Origin: Flavobacteriaceae bacterium CRH
GTDB taxonomy: Bacteria; Bacteroidota; Bacteroidia; Flavobacteriales; Flavobacteriaceae
NCBI GenBank assembly: GCA_001507425.1
Contig: LMAJ01000005.1
Location: forward strand, 62,001 to 126,000
Length of the DNA: 64,000 nt
Direction: 5' to 3'
Positions 16,906 to 26,397 of this stretch are shown piece by piece; position 1 is the first letter of the stretch, and the number at the start of each line of letters is the position of its first letter. The notes under the pieces are model-generated. The model had not been told where the DNA came from. It was given only the letters and a program-made list of their open reading frames with translations, and made no database searches. The position numbers and the translations under genes are program-made.

Positions 16906-19521
16906 TTGAAAAAGATTACAATTAAATATGGTTTTGCTCTGGTGTTTTTATTTTTTTTGATAGCTTGTTCTACGAAAAAAAACACTTTTTTATCAAGAAA
17001 TTCTCATGCATTAAGTACAAAATATAACATTTTGTATAACGGCGGCATTGGTTTAGACAAAGGTTTACAGTCAATTAAAGCCAATGATCAGGATAATTTC
17101 TGGAAGATACTTCCTATTGAAAAAATGCAGTTTGATGAAAGTTTTCCTGATGATAACAAAACCAAAAATCCGGATTTTGAAAAAGCTGAAACCAAAGCAA
17201 CAAAAGCCATTCAGAAACACTCCATGAATATTGGAGGAAGAGAGAAAAACTACCAAATTGATGAAGCTTATTTAATGCTTGGAAAAGCCAGATATTACGA
17301 TCAGCGCTTTGTTCCGGCACTAGAAGCATTCAATTATATTCTGTATAAATATCCAAACAGCAGTAATATTTACACCGCAAAAATCTGGCGCGAAAAAACC
17401 AATATGCGTTTAGGAAATGATGCTATTGTGATTAAAAACATCAATTTACTTTTAAAGAAAACAGACCTTGATAAACAAACATTTTCAGATGCTAATGCAT
17501 TATTATCAGAGGCATTTTTGAATTTAGAAGAAAGGGACAGCGCCGTTACCAAACTTAAAATTGCTGAAGAGTTTTCGAGAATAAACGAAGACAAAGCCCG
17601 ATACCGTTTTATACTCGGACAAATGTATCAGGAAGCCGGAAAAAAAGACAGCGCAGCCTATTTTTACGATGGCGTAATTCATATGAATCGTAAAGCCGAC
17701 AGAAAATATATGATGCATGCGTATGCCAAAAAAGCACAAATGTATGATTATGAAAACGGCAATGACACCATATTTTTAAAGACCTATAATAAGTTAGTCA
17801 AAGACCGTGAAAACAGACCTTATTATGATGTTCTTTTATATGAAATGGGTGTTTTTTATGATAAAAAGAAACAGCAGGATAATGCCTTAAAGTTCTATAA
17901 TAAATCATTAGCCAGAAAATCTAAAGACAATTATTTAGTAGCTTCTACCTATAGAAATATTGGAGACATGTATTTTAAAGATACAGATTATACAATGGCT
18001 GCAAAATATTATGATAGTACATTAGTAAAATTAGATCCAAAAAGCAGGGAGTTTGCTTTTATCGAAAAAAACCGAAAAAATCTCGATGACGTTATAAAAT
18101 ACGAAGCAATTGCAAAACGTAATGATAGTATTATCAAGGTAAAAGGCTTATCAGATCCTGACAGAAAAACGTATTTTGGAAATTACATTACAGAGCTGAA
18201 AAAGAAAGATGAAGCCAAACGTATTTTAGAAGAAAAACAAAAGGAAAAGTTAGCGAATATAGAACGCAATACAAATTCTGACAGCGGTCCAACAGCCGTA
18301 AACCCAAATTCATTGGGAAAACCCGGGGATCCGGTAGCAGGTGGAATTGTTCCGCCGAGCGGAAACAGTACGGCAAGTACTTTTTATTTTTACAACCCAA
18401 CAACGGTTGCTTACGGAAAATTGCAGTTCAAAAAAATGTGGGGCAACAGAGCTTTAGGCGGAAACTGGAGATTGGCGGCGGTAAAATCTGCAAATAATGC
18501 AGCATTAAATGATACCTTAAATAATAATCAAGATGATGTAAATGTCTTAAAAGATTCTATTGTGATAGAAAAATACACAACAGAATTTTATGAGAAACAA
18601 CTTCCAACAACACAAATCGCAATGGATAGTATTGGTAAGGAACGTAACTTTGCCTATTATCAATTAGGATTAATTTATAAAGAAAAATTTAAAGAATACA
18701 ATTTAGCAAGCGATAAGCTGGAACAGTTATTAAAAAACAATCCGGAAGAAAAATTCGTTTTACCGGCAATGTATAATTTGTATAAAATTTATCAAATTAC
18801 AAATCCGGCAAAAGCAGAAGCTGTAAAAGCAAATATTGTAGGAACATATCCAAACTCAAGATATGCTCAAATTCTCACTAATACAAATGAAGCTGATGTA
18901 ACATCACCCGATAAAGAATATCAAAAATGGTTTAAATTGTATCAGGAAGAACAATTTGATGTTGTATTAAATAATATCGATAATTTGATCAATCAATATT
19001 CAGGAGAAGAAATTGTTTCTAAATATGAATTATTGAAAGCAAATACTTTAGGAAAAGTAGAAGGTTTAGCGGCCTACAAAAAAGCTTTAGAAACAGTTGC
19101 AGATAATTATCCGAATACGGAAGAAGGAAAAAATGCACGGGAAATTCTGGAGAAACAAATACCAAGTTTAGAAAAGCTGGACTTTACGGCAGTTGATGGT
19201 AAGAGCTGGAAAATTATTTATGCAATTCCTCATGACGATACCAAATTAGCAAAATCGATAGATGAATCGATCAAGAAGTTTTTAGCTGTAGAGAATTATC
19301 AAAGGCTTAAAACGTCATTAGATAAGTACAATAAAACGCAAAATTTTGTTGTTATACATGGAGTACAATCTGAAGCTTATGCTAATGATGTAGCAGGTGT
19401 TTTACGAGAAGACAAAAGATTTAAAATCTCGCACCCTGCAATTATTATTTCGAGCGACAATTATAAAGTTGTTCAAATCAAAAAAAATCTTGAAGTTTAC
19501 ACAGCCCCCAAAACTCCATAA
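16906..19521 (+). CDS. sprE: SprE/PorW-like type IX secretion and gliding lipoprotein
   Basis: This 871-residue protein has a lipoprotein signal (FLFFLIAC, Cys21) followed by tetratricopeptide-like helical repeats over most of its length. Around residues 430-500 there is a charged, low-complexity linker (EEKQKEKLANIERN, then a Pro/Gly-rich stretch), and more TPRs follow. Length, lipobox, STKKNTFLSRN start and TPR content match Flavobacterium SprE (Porphyromonas PorW), an outer-membrane-associated lipoprotein needed for type IX secretion and gliding. The start is TTG at 16906; the only nearby upstream ATG is in another context and hits a stop at once. A bactofilin gene follows 4 bases after its stop. 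Confidence 0.85.
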   Translation: MKKITIKYGFALVFLFFLIACSTKKNTFLSRNSHALSTKYNILYNGGIGLDKGLQSIKANDQDNFWKILPIEKMQFDESFPDDNKTKNPDFEKAETKATKAIQKHSMNIGGREKNYQIDEAYLMLGKARYYDQRFVPALEAFNYILYKYPNSSNIYTAKIWREKTNMRLGNDAIVIKNINLLLKKTDLDKQTFSDANALLSEAFLNLEERDSAVTKLKIAEEFSRINEDKARYRFILGQMYQEAGKKDSAAYFYDGVIHMNRKADRKYMMHAYAKKAQMYDYENGNDTIFLKTYNKLVKDRENRPYYDVLLYEMGVFYDKKKQQDNALKFYNKSLARKSKDNYLVASTYRNIGDMYFKDTDYTMAAKYYDSTLVKLDPKSREFAFIEKNRKNLDDVIKYEAIAKRNDSIIKVKGLSDPDRKTYFGNYITELKKKDEAKRILEEKQKEKLANIERNTNSDSGPTAVNPNSLGKPGDPVAGGIVPPSGNSTASTFYFYNPTTVAYGKLQFKKMWGNRALGGNWRLAAVKSANNAALNDTLNNNQDDVNVLKDSIVIEKYTTEFYEKQLPTTQIAMDSIGKERNFAYYQLGLIYKEKFKEYNLASDKLEQLLKNNPEEKFVLPAMYNLYKIYQITNPAKAEAVKANIVGTYPNSRYAQILTNTNEADVTSPDKEYQKWFKLYQEEQFDVVLNNIDNLINQYSGEEIVSKYELLKANTLGKVEGLAAYKKALETVADNYPNTEEGKNAREILEKQIPSLEKLDFTAVDGKSWKIIYAIPHDDTKLAKSIDESIKKFLAVENYQRLKTSLDKYNKTQNFVVIHGVQSEAYANDVAGVLREDKRFKISHPAIIISSDNYKVVQIKKNLEVYTAPKTP

Positions 19522-19525
19522 TACC

Positions 19526-19936
19526 ATGTTTGATAAAGTAAAAAAAAACGGAACAGAACTTTTAGGAAAAACCAATAGAATTGTAGAAGGAACATCAATT
19601 ATTGGCGATATAGTTTCTAAAGCAGATTTTAGATTAGATGGCGAATTAATAGGTAATTTTACTTCGCAGGGAAAATTAGTCATTGGAGCATCCGGTGTCA
19701 TAAAAGGCGAAATTATTTGTAATAATGCCGATATTGAAGGAGTGTTTCAAGGAAAAATTAAAGTCCTTGAAGTTCTTAATATAAAAGCATCTGCACATAT
19801 TCACGGAGAAGTTGCCGTTGGAAAACTATCTATTGAACCAGGTGCCGAATTTACAGCTACTTGTACTATGCTGGCAAATACTAATGAAGAAACAATAAAA
19901 GATGGAAAAGGAACCGAACCAAAATTCAAAGAGTAA
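19526..19936 (+). CDS. Bactofilin
   Basis: This 136-residue protein opens MFDKVKKNGTELLGKTNRIVEGTSIIGDIVSKADFR and then has the glycine-rich right-handed beta-helix repeats of bactofilins (GELIGNFTSQGKLVIGASG, GEIICNNADIEGVFQG). Bactofilins polymerise without nucleotide at the membrane and localise envelope machines. It sits between sprE and the ATP synthase genes, and its last 35 bases overlap atpZ in another frame. A longer frame from 19397 exists but would overlap sprE heavily; the ATG at 19526 is the natural start. Confidence 0.92.
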   Translation: MFDKVKKNGTELLGKTNRIVEGTSIIGDIVSKADFRLDGELIGNFTSQGKLVIGASGVIKGEIICNNADIEGVFQGKIKVLEVLNIKASAHIHGEVAVGKLSIEPGAEFTATCTMLANTNEETIKDGKGTEPKFKE

Positions 19937-20123
19937 GTGGTTAGTATTTATGAATATACCAATTCAAATGGGGATAATAATTTTTTTATTTTCCTATTTG
20001 GGTGTATGGTTAGATGAAAAATATTCTAATGGAGGCTCTTTATGGACAATCATTCTTTCATTATTATCTGTTTTTTTAGCACTTTATAATGTTATTCGAC
20101 AAGTTAAAAATTTAAATAAATAA
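19902..20123 (+). CDS. atpZ: AtpZ/AtpI-type ATP synthase assembly protein
   Basis: This 73-residue protein has two membrane helices (around residues 15-32 and 47-64) joined by a short loop containing GVWLDEKY, the AtpZ-family signature. It is the first gene of the F-ATP synthase group. AtpZ/AtpI proteins help c-ring assembly or cation supply. It starts inside the bactofilin gene and its last base is the first base of the next ATG, so translation is probably coupled along the three genes. Confidence 0.82.
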   Translation: MEKEPNQNSKSKWLVFMNIPIQMGIIIFLFSYLGVWLDEKYSNGGSLWTIILSLLSVFLALYNVIRQVKNLNK

Positions 20124-20506
20124 TGAATAGAGTTGTAGATTTCTTAAAGTATTTTATCCCTTTTTCAGTTGTATTAGTTCTTGCGCAATATTTTGCAATG
20201 GATTCCTTATCAGTAAAATTAAATTTTCTTTATTCCGTTTGGAGTATTTACGCATTTAATATTATTGCTACTTTTTTGGTCTATCTTTTTTTAATTTTTG
20301 TGAATAACAATTTTCCGACCTATACAGGATTTGCTTTTCTTGGAGCAAGCCTATTTAGAATGATGGGCGCTATTGTTTTTTTAATTCCTTTAATAAAGTC
20401 CGACATTAAAAATCCAATCATAGATCTTAGTACGTTTTTTATCCCATATTTTTTATTTTTGCTTTTCGAAGTTTATTTTACAATTCGATTACTAAACGAG
20501 CGATAA
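20123..20506 (+). CDS. Small membrane protein of the ATP synthase operon
   Basis: This 127-residue protein has four predicted membrane segments and few charged residues. It overlaps the atpZ stop by one base and lies directly before the atpB promoter, in the place where other bacteria have atpI. Sequence similarity to AtpI is not evident to me, although size and topology agree. It may be a Bacteroidota-specific counterpart of AtpI; I do not assign a function. Confidence 0.7.
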   Translation: MNRVVDFLKYFIPFSVVLVLAQYFAMDSLSVKLNFLYSVWSIYAFNIIATFLVYLFLIFVNNNFPTYTGFAFLGASLFRMMGAIVFLIPLIKSDIKNPIIDLSTFFIPYFLFLLFEVYFTIRLLNER

Positions 20507-20591
20507 TTATCTCATTATTAGTTTAGTTGGTGTTAAAAAACAGAAACGCTAAAAATTATATCGATATATTTTCGATTTTCAATTTAATATG

Positions 20592-20599
20592 TACCTTTG
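20592..20599 (+). promoter_or_regulatory. -7 promoter box TACCTTTG before atpB
   Basis: TACCTTTG fits TAnnTTTG. It lies on top of an in-frame ATG at 20589, so the mRNA would begin after that codon and the ATG at 20640 must be the atpB start. It suggests that atpB-atpG can be transcribed separately from sprE-bactofilin-atpZ. Confidence 0.55.
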
Positions 20600-20639
20600 C
20601 AAAAAATTTTTGGAACCTAAATTAGAAACAGTTTTAATA

Positions 20640-21815
20640 ATGATAATTTCAAATAAACCAGTCCAGTACTTATTAGTTACCTTATTAGCACTTACTTCAT
20701 CAGTAAATTTCGCTTCAACTCCTGTTGACAGTATTTCTGTTAAACATGAAAATGCTGAATTAGCAGAAGGAAGTCATGCAGAAGCAAGTGGTCATGGAGA
20801 AACTGTAGGTCACGAAATAGAAAAAGAATTCAATGCTAGTGAATTAATAAATTCGCACATTGGAGATTCTCACGATTTTCATATTGCTGACTGGGACGGT
20901 CATCCGGTTTCTTTTAGTTTACCAGTTATTTTATGGACAAACAACGGATTGGAAATTTTTTCTTCTGAAAAATTTCATCACGATAATTCAGGTGAACATT
21001 TAGTTGATGCCAATGGTCAAAAATTAGTTCGTTATAAAGAGATAATTTTTTATGCTGACAAATTTGAAGAAATGACACCAGAGGAAAGAGACAATGGAGC
21101 TTTTGCTTTTGATGCAAGACCTTTAGATTTCTCGATTACTAAAAATGTTTTTTCAATGTTAATGTCTGAAATCATTTTGTTTTTATTGTTTTTTGCAGTT
21201 GCAAGATCATACAAGAAAAACCCAAATGCACCAAAAGGATTGGCTGGATTTTTAGAGCCGCTTGTTACATTTGTCAGAGACGAAATCGCAGTTCCAAATA
21301 TAGGTACAAAAAAGGCTGGTAAATATATGCCATACCTTTTGACAATATTTTTCTTCATTTGGATTAATAACCTTATCGGATTAATTCCATTCTTCCCATT
21401 CAGTTCGAACCTGACAGGAAATATCTACTTTACTTTCGTAATGGCATTTATTACTTTCATCGTTACAACTTTAAGCGGAAACAAATCATATTGGGGACAT
21501 ATTTTTAACACACCGGGAGTTCCTGTGTGGTTAGCTCCAATTATGATTCCTGTAGAAATTATCGGAATGTTAACTAAACCATTTGCATTAATGATTCGTT
21601 TATTCGCAAACATTACTGCTGGTCACATTATCATTTTGAGTTTAGTTTCTTTGATTTTCATTTTCAAAAGCATTGCTGTTGGCCCGGTTGCCGGAGCATT
21701 CGTATTGTTCATGAGTGTATTAGAGATGTTGGTTGCTGCTTTGCAAGCGTATGTATTTACTTTGCTTTCAGCATTATTTATTGGTCAGGCTGTTGAAGAG
21801 CACGATCATCATTAA
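20640..21815 (+). CDS. atpB: F-type ATP synthase subunit a
   Basis: The protein is about 391 residues from ATG 20640, which gives MIISNKPVQYLLVTLLALTSS, a signal-peptide-like start. It is much longer than the usual ~270-residue subunit a because it has an N-terminal extra-cytoplasmic domain of about 130 residues rich in His and acidic residues. The canonical membrane part follows: KYMPYLLTIFFFIW, then MIRLFANITAGHII with the essential stator arginine, and a final hydrophobic pair. It forms the proton half-channels against the c-ring. An extended N-terminus is known in Bacteroidota. Confidence 0.95.
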   Translation: MIISNKPVQYLLVTLLALTSSVNFASTPVDSISVKHENAELAEGSHAEASGHGETVGHEIEKEFNASELINSHIGDSHDFHIADWDGHPVSFSLPVILWTNNGLEIFSSEKFHHDNSGEHLVDANGQKLVRYKEIIFYADKFEEMTPEERDNGAFAFDARPLDFSITKNVFSMLMSEIILFLLFFAVARSYKKNPNAPKGLAGFLEPLVTFVRDEIAVPNIGTKKAGKYMPYLLTIFFFIWINNLIGLIPFFPFSSNLTGNIYFTFVMAFITFIVTTLSGNKSYWGHIFNTPGVPVWLAPIMIPVEIIGMLTKPFALMIRLFANITAGHIIILSLVSLIFIFKSIAVGPVAGAFVLFMSVLEMLVAALQAYVFTLLSALFIGQAVEEHDHH

Positions 21816-21837
21816 TCAGAGTTTTATTAATTATTAA

Positions 21838-22056
<219 letters not shown>

Positions 22057-22065
22057 TTAAAATCT

Positions 22066-22102
22066 AAAACTTCCTGCAGCGGTTGGCTTCAGGAAGTTTT
22101 TT
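22066..22102 (+). terminator. Hairpin with T-run between atpE and atpF
   Basis: AAAACTTCCTG (22066-22076) pairs with CAGGAAGTTTT (22090-22100) around a 13-base loop, and the run of T continues to 22102. Inside an operon this should act as partial terminator or 3' stabiliser, favouring many c subunits per b subunit. Confidence 0.7.
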
Positions 22103-22138
22103 AAAAAAACGATAAACAATTTTTAAATATATAATGTT

Positions 22139-22630
22139 ATGCAATTAACTTCACCAGAAAGTTTAATTTTTTGGACAACAATTATCTTTATTGTTTTCTT
22201 CATTCTTTTGGCAAAATTTGCCTGGAAACCTATTTTGGGTGCTGTAAAAAGCCGTGAGGAATCTATTAACAATGCTTTGGCTTCTGCAGAAGCAGCGCGT
22301 TTAGAAATGCAAAACTTAACTGCAGATAATGAGCGTATCCTTAAAGAAGCTCGTGCAGAACGTGATGCTATGTTGAAAGAAGCACGTGAAATGAAAGAGC
22401 AAATTATTGCTGATTCAAAACACGAAGCACAAGAGCAAGGTCAAAAATTAATTGAGCAAGCTAAAGCAGCAATCGAAAGTGAAAAAAATGCAGCTATGGC
22501 GGAATTGAAATTACAAGTTTCAACTTTATCATTGAGCATTGCTGAAAAATTATTGAAAGATGAATTATCTAACAAAGAATCTCAAACTAAATTAGTTGAG
22601 AAAATGTTAGGTGACGTAAAGCTAAACTAA
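22139..22630 (+). CDS. atpF: F-type ATP synthase subunit b
   Basis: The 163-residue protein has an N-terminal membrane helix (LIFWTTIIFIVFFILLAKFAW) followed by the familiar KPILGAVKSREESINNALASAE and a long charged coiled coil. It forms the peripheral stator linking F0 to delta and alpha. It is 4 bases from atpH. Confidence 0.96.
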   Translation: MQLTSPESLIFWTTIIFIVFFILLAKFAWKPILGAVKSREESINNALASAEAARLEMQNLTADNERILKEARAERDAMLKEAREMKEQIIADSKHEAQEQGQKLIEQAKAAIESEKNAAMAELKLQVSTLSLSIAEKLLKDELSNKESQTKLVEKMLGDVKLN

Positions 22631-22634
22631 GATT

Positions 22635-23171
22635 ATGGCAAGTACAAGAGCAGCAATTCGTTATGCAAAAGCAATTCTGGACTTAGCAAACTCTAAAGGT
22701 GTTGCGGAGACTGTCAATAATGACATGAAATTGATTGCTTCAACAATTGATACTAATGCAGAATTGAGTACCTTTATTCAGAACCAAACTACAAAAGTTG
22801 AGGTTAAGGAAAGTGCTCTTTTAGAAATTTTTGCAAATGTAAATGGTGTAACTAAAGGTTTATTTCATTTATTATTTGAAAACAAAAGATTTGAAATCCT
22901 AAGTGCAATTGCAGTAGGATACAATAAATTATTTGATGAAAGTAATGGCCTTGAAGTAGCAAAAGTTACTACTGCTATTCCTTTGGATGCTGCATTAGAA
23001 GCTAAAGTTTTAGCTAAAATTGCAACATTGTCAGATAAAAAAATAACAATAGAAAATATAGTAGATCCATCAATTATTGGAGGATTTATTTTAAGAATAG
23101 GTGATCAACAATACAATGCTTCTGTTGCAAACAGATTGCAGGTATTAAAAAGAGAATTGGCTCAAAACTAA
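22635..23171 (+). CDS. atpH: F-type ATP synthase subunit delta
   Basis: The 178-residue protein opens ASTRAAIRYAKAILDLA and ends in the conserved IIGGFILRIGDQQYNASVANRLQVL region of delta/OSCP. It caps the F1 alpha subunits and binds b. The next gene starts 9 bases later but is not an ATP synthase subunit. Confidence 0.96.
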   Translation: MASTRAAIRYAKAILDLANSKGVAETVNNDMKLIASTIDTNAELSTFIQNQTTKVEVKESALLEIFANVNGVTKGLFHLLFENKRFEILSAIAVGYNKLFDESNGLEVAKVTTAIPLDAALEAKVLAKIATLSDKKITIENIVDPSIIGGFILRIGDQQYNASVANRLQVLKRELAQN

Positions 23172-23180
23172 AATTTACCT

Positions 23181-24713
23181 ATGAAGAATTTTATAATTTT
23201 ATTTATTTTCTCTACAACATTGTTTTCATTTGGTCAAAAAATCAAAGAAGATAAAGATCAAATTTTATTTGATGGGGTTGCTGTTGCTAAGGTTGAAAAA
23301 GATAAAACAGGTAAGCAATTTACATATACCTCATTAGATGGTACAAATGGAATCATTGCTACTTTGAATACGTATAAAATTGATGCTCAAAATTCTAAAA
23401 GCTGGCTTGTTGTTACAAATTTAGATGCTTCTAAAAAAACAGAGGTTAATTTTGAGTTATTGTCTTTTACATTAAATTATAAAAAAGCAGTTGCTGAGCT
23501 TCTGGCTAAAAAGTACAATATTTTCACCGCAAACGGTCTTGAAAATCTTGATGCTTTTTTTGCAGAAGAACGCCCTAGTATTTCAGGTGATGTTAATAAG
23601 TTAAAAGATGAGGGCAAAGTAAATGCAAAAGAATTGGCAACGCTTAATTACCAGATACATTCAACCGATAAATTAATTTTTTCAGGAGAAGTTCCTGAAG
23701 ACGCTTTTACATCAAAATACAGTGATGAAGAACGTAAAGAATTTATGTCAAAAGTTGTAGCAAAGTATGTTGTTTCATGGAAACAAGATTCTTCTCCTTA
23801 TCCTGTTTTAAATGTTGACATTTTATCATTAACTGGAAGATCTTTAGTTAAAGCCGTTGACAGAGGAGGAAAAATGGTTGTTGCATTAACAGAGTCTAGA
23901 AAGACTTTTACGTATGAGCCATCATTTGAATACACAAGTAGAAGTACTACTGCTGATACTGAAAGATTAGTTAAAGAAGTAGTAGAGAAATCATATTTAA
24001 ACGGTCAAAAATATATGACTTTGAGAGAAGGCGAAGTACTTTTAAGTGCTAGACAAGCTGATAATTTAGCTAAAACAGAAGAAGCTAAATTAAACTCTTC
24101 AAATATTTACGATAAAAACGGATATGCAATTGATCAAAAAGGAGCAAAATTAGAAGGAAAAGTTTCTATTGATTTCGAAAAAATTGTTGAAAAATCCACT
24201 AGTAACGGTATGGCTGATTTAGATGCTGCCGGTGATGGAAAAAAAGTAACAGTTATTGCTAAAAATGAAAAAGGCAATTTAAGATCGTATGATTATAAAG
24301 CAAAAGAAAATGTACAATTTGGAATTATTAATGATGATAATACTGAAACAAAATACAGAGCCCTTTTGGTAAAAATTGAAAATGTTGCCCCAAAAGACAA
24401 TACAGCTCTTGATTTAGGAGCTTTAGCGGGAATGTCTTTAGCTTCTGCGTCCTGGAAATATTTTAAAGAAGTGCAGTATACAGACAAGATGAGTATTTAT
24501 CAGGATATACCATCAAATAGTTATGTAATCAAAATTCCAACTCAGGAAAAAGGATTTCAAATTTTAGTAAAAAAAGGTAAAGAAGATAAGTTTTTAAGTA
24601 AGTTAAAAGAATATGTAGGAGATTCTATTGCTAGTAGTGATTTAGAAAAAATTGACTATAGCAATTTGGAGGGCTTGAAAAATTTAACTGATTTATATTC
24701 TAATTTTAAATAA
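23181..24713 (+). CDS. Exported protein of unknown function inside the atp operon
   Basis: This 510-residue protein has a clear signal peptide (MKNFIILFIFSTTLFSFGQ) and no lipobox or later membrane helix, so it is probably periplasmic or secreted. It is Lys/Asp/Glu-rich, and I recognise no domain. A tyrosine/serine-rich patch lies near residues 240-260. It is packed between atpH (9 bases) and atpA (23 bases) in the same direction, so it must be co-transcribed with them. The base composition is like that of its neighbours, so a recent foreign origin is not obvious. Confidence 0.75.
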   Translation: MKNFIILFIFSTTLFSFGQKIKEDKDQILFDGVAVAKVEKDKTGKQFTYTSLDGTNGIIATLNTYKIDAQNSKSWLVVTNLDASKKTEVNFELLSFTLNYKKAVAELLAKKYNIFTANGLENLDAFFAEERPSISGDVNKLKDEGKVNAKELATLNYQIHSTDKLIFSGEVPEDAFTSKYSDEERKEFMSKVVAKYVVSWKQDSSPYPVLNVDILSLTGRSLVKAVDRGGKMVVALTESRKTFTYEPSFEYTSRSTTADTERLVKEVVEKSYLNGQKYMTLREGEVLLSARQADNLAKTEEAKLNSSNIYDKNGYAIDQKGAKLEGKVSIDFEKIVEKSTSNGMADLDAAGDGKKVTVIAKNEKGNLRSYDYKAKENVQFGIINDDNTETKYRALLVKIENVAPKDNTALDLGALAGMSLASASWKYFKEVQYTDKMSIYQDIPSNSYVIKIPTQEKGFQILVKKGKEDKFLSKLKEYVGDSIASSDLEKIDYSNLEGLKNLTDLYSNFK

Positions 24714-24736
24714 AAAGATAGGTAAAAATAATAATT

Positions 24737-26314
24737 ATGGCGGAAATCAAACCTGCTGAAATTTCAGCAATATTAAGAAAGCAAGTAGAAGGTTTTGAAT
24801 CTGGTGCTACACTAGAAGAAGTAGGAACAGTACTTCAGGTTGGAGATGGTATTGCTCGTGTTTACGGGCTATCTAATGTACAATACGGTGAGTTAGTAGA
24901 ATTTGATAACGGTATGGAAGGTATCGTATTGAACCTTGAAGAGGATAATGTTGGTGTGGTACTTTTAGGACCATCTACAGGAATTCAGGAAGGATCTACT
25001 GCAAAAAGAACACAACGTATTGCTTCTCTTAAAGTAGGTGAGCAAATGGTAGGGCGTGTAGTTAACACTCTTGGTTTTCCAATTGATGGAAAAGGACCAA
25101 TTGGTGGAGAATTATATGAAATGCCTTTAGAAAGAAAAGCACCTGGTGTTATCTTCCGTCAACCAGTAACTGAACCATTACAAACAGGTATTAAAGCTGT
25201 TGATGCTATGATCCCGGTTGGTCGTGGACAACGTGAGCTTGTAATTGGTGACCGTCAAACTGGTAAATCAAGTGTTTGTATTGATACAATCTTAAATCAA
25301 AAAGAATTTTACGATGCAGGAAAACCTGTATTTTGTATATATGTTGCAATTGGGCAAAAAGCTTCAACTGTAGCAGGAATTGCTAAAATGTTAGAAGAAA
25401 AAGGCGCAATGGCTTATACCATTATTGTTGCAGCTAATGCTTCTGACCCGGCTCCAATGCAAGTTTATGCTCCTTTCGCAGGTGCTGCAATTGGAGAATA
25501 TTTTAGAGATTCAGGTCGTCCTGCACTTATTGTGTATGATGATTTATCTAAACAAGCTGTTGCTTACCGTGAGGTTTCTCTTTTATTAAGAAGACCACCG
25601 GGACGTGAGGCATATCCTGGAGACGTTTTCTACTTACACTCTCGTTTATTAGAGCGTGCTTGTAAAGTAATTGCTGATAATGGAATTGCTAAAAACATGA
25701 ATGATTTACCAGATTCTATCAAGTCTATCGTAAAAGGTGGTGGTTCATTAACTGCATTGCCAATTATCGAAACTCAGGCTGGTGACGTTTCTGCATATAT
25801 TCCAACAAACGTAATCTCGATTACAGATGGTCAGATTTTCCTTGACGGAGATTTGTTTAACTCTGGAGTTCGTCCTGCAATTAACGTAGGTATTTCTGTA
25901 TCTCGTGTTGGAGGTAATGCTCAGATTAAATCAATGAAAAAAGTTTCAGGAACTTTAAAATTAGACCAGGCTCAATTCCGTGAATTAGAAGCTTTCGCTA
26001 AATTTGGTTCTGACTTAGATTCGGTTACTTTAAACGTAATTGAAAAAGGAAAAAGAAACGTTGAAATCTTGAAACAAGGTCTAAACGATCCATATCCTGT
26101 TGAAAATCAAGTTGCGATTATTTACGCTGGTTCTAAAAACTTATTAAGAAACGTTCCTGTAAATAAAGTAAAAGAATTTGAAGCAGATTTCATCGCTTAC
26201 TTAAACAGTAAACATAAAGATACGCTTAATGCGTTGAAAGCTGGTAAGTTAGATGATAACATTACTGATGTTATTGAAAAAGCAGCAAAAGAAATTTCAG
26301 CAAAATATATCTAA
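24737..26314 (+). CDS. atpA: F-type ATP synthase subunit alpha
   Basis: This 525-residue protein has [10 protein letters not shown] (P-loop), [31 protein letters not shown] and [10 protein letters not shown], all standard alpha-subunit motifs. It forms the non-catalytic nucleotide sites of F1 and binds delta at its N-terminus. A 13-bp hairpin follows before atpG. The beta gene is absent here, as is usual in Bacteroidota where atpDC is a separate unit. Confidence 0.98.
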   Translation: MAEIKPAEISAILRKQVEGFESGATLEEVGTVLQVGDGIARVYGLSNVQYGELVEFDNGMEGIVLNLEEDNVGVVLLGPSTGIQEGSTAKRTQRIASLKVGEQMVGRVVNTLGFPIDGKGPIGGELYEMPLERKAPGVIFRQPVTEPLQTGIKAVDAMIPVGRGQRELVIGDRQTGKSSVCIDTILNQKEFYDAGKPVFCIYVAIGQKASTVAGIAKMLEEKGAMAYTIIVAANASDPAPMQVYAPFAGAAIGEYFRDSGRPALIVYDDLSKQAVAYREVSLLLRRPPGREAYPGDVFYLHSRLLERACKVIADNGIAKNMNDLPDSIKSIVKGGGSLTALPIIETQAGDVSAYIPTNVISITDGQIFLDGDLFNSGVRPAINVGISVSRVGGNAQIKSMKKVSGTLKLDQAQFRELEAFAKFGSDLDSVTLNVIEKGKRNVEILKQGLNDPYPVENQVAIIYAGSKNLLRNVPVNKVKEFEADFIAYLNSKHKDTLNALKAGKLDDNITDVIEKAAKEISAKYI

Positions 26315-26332
26315 TATATTAGTTTATGGTTC

Positions 26333-26370
26333 CTAGTTTATTGTTTGTGGTTCGCCCAACAATAAACTAG
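26333..26370 (+). promoter_or_regulatory. 13-bp stem-loop between atpA and atpG
   Basis: CTAGTTTATTGTT (26333-26345) pairs perfectly with AACAATAAACTAG (26358-26370) around a 12-base loop. No T-run follows, so it is not a standard terminator; mRNA processing or stability is more likely. Confidence 0.6.
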
Positions 26371-26397
26371 AAACTAAAAGCTATAAACATAAAATTA

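Noticed and set aside
19397..19525. Longer bactofilin start at 19397
   Set aside because: It overlaps the sprE coding end by more than 120 bases and adds residues not seen in bactofilins; ATG 19526 begins the usual N-terminus.
20589..20639. atpB start at ATG 20589
   Set aside because: A TACCTTTG promoter box lies on top of it, and the ATG at 20640 begins a proper signal-like sequence.
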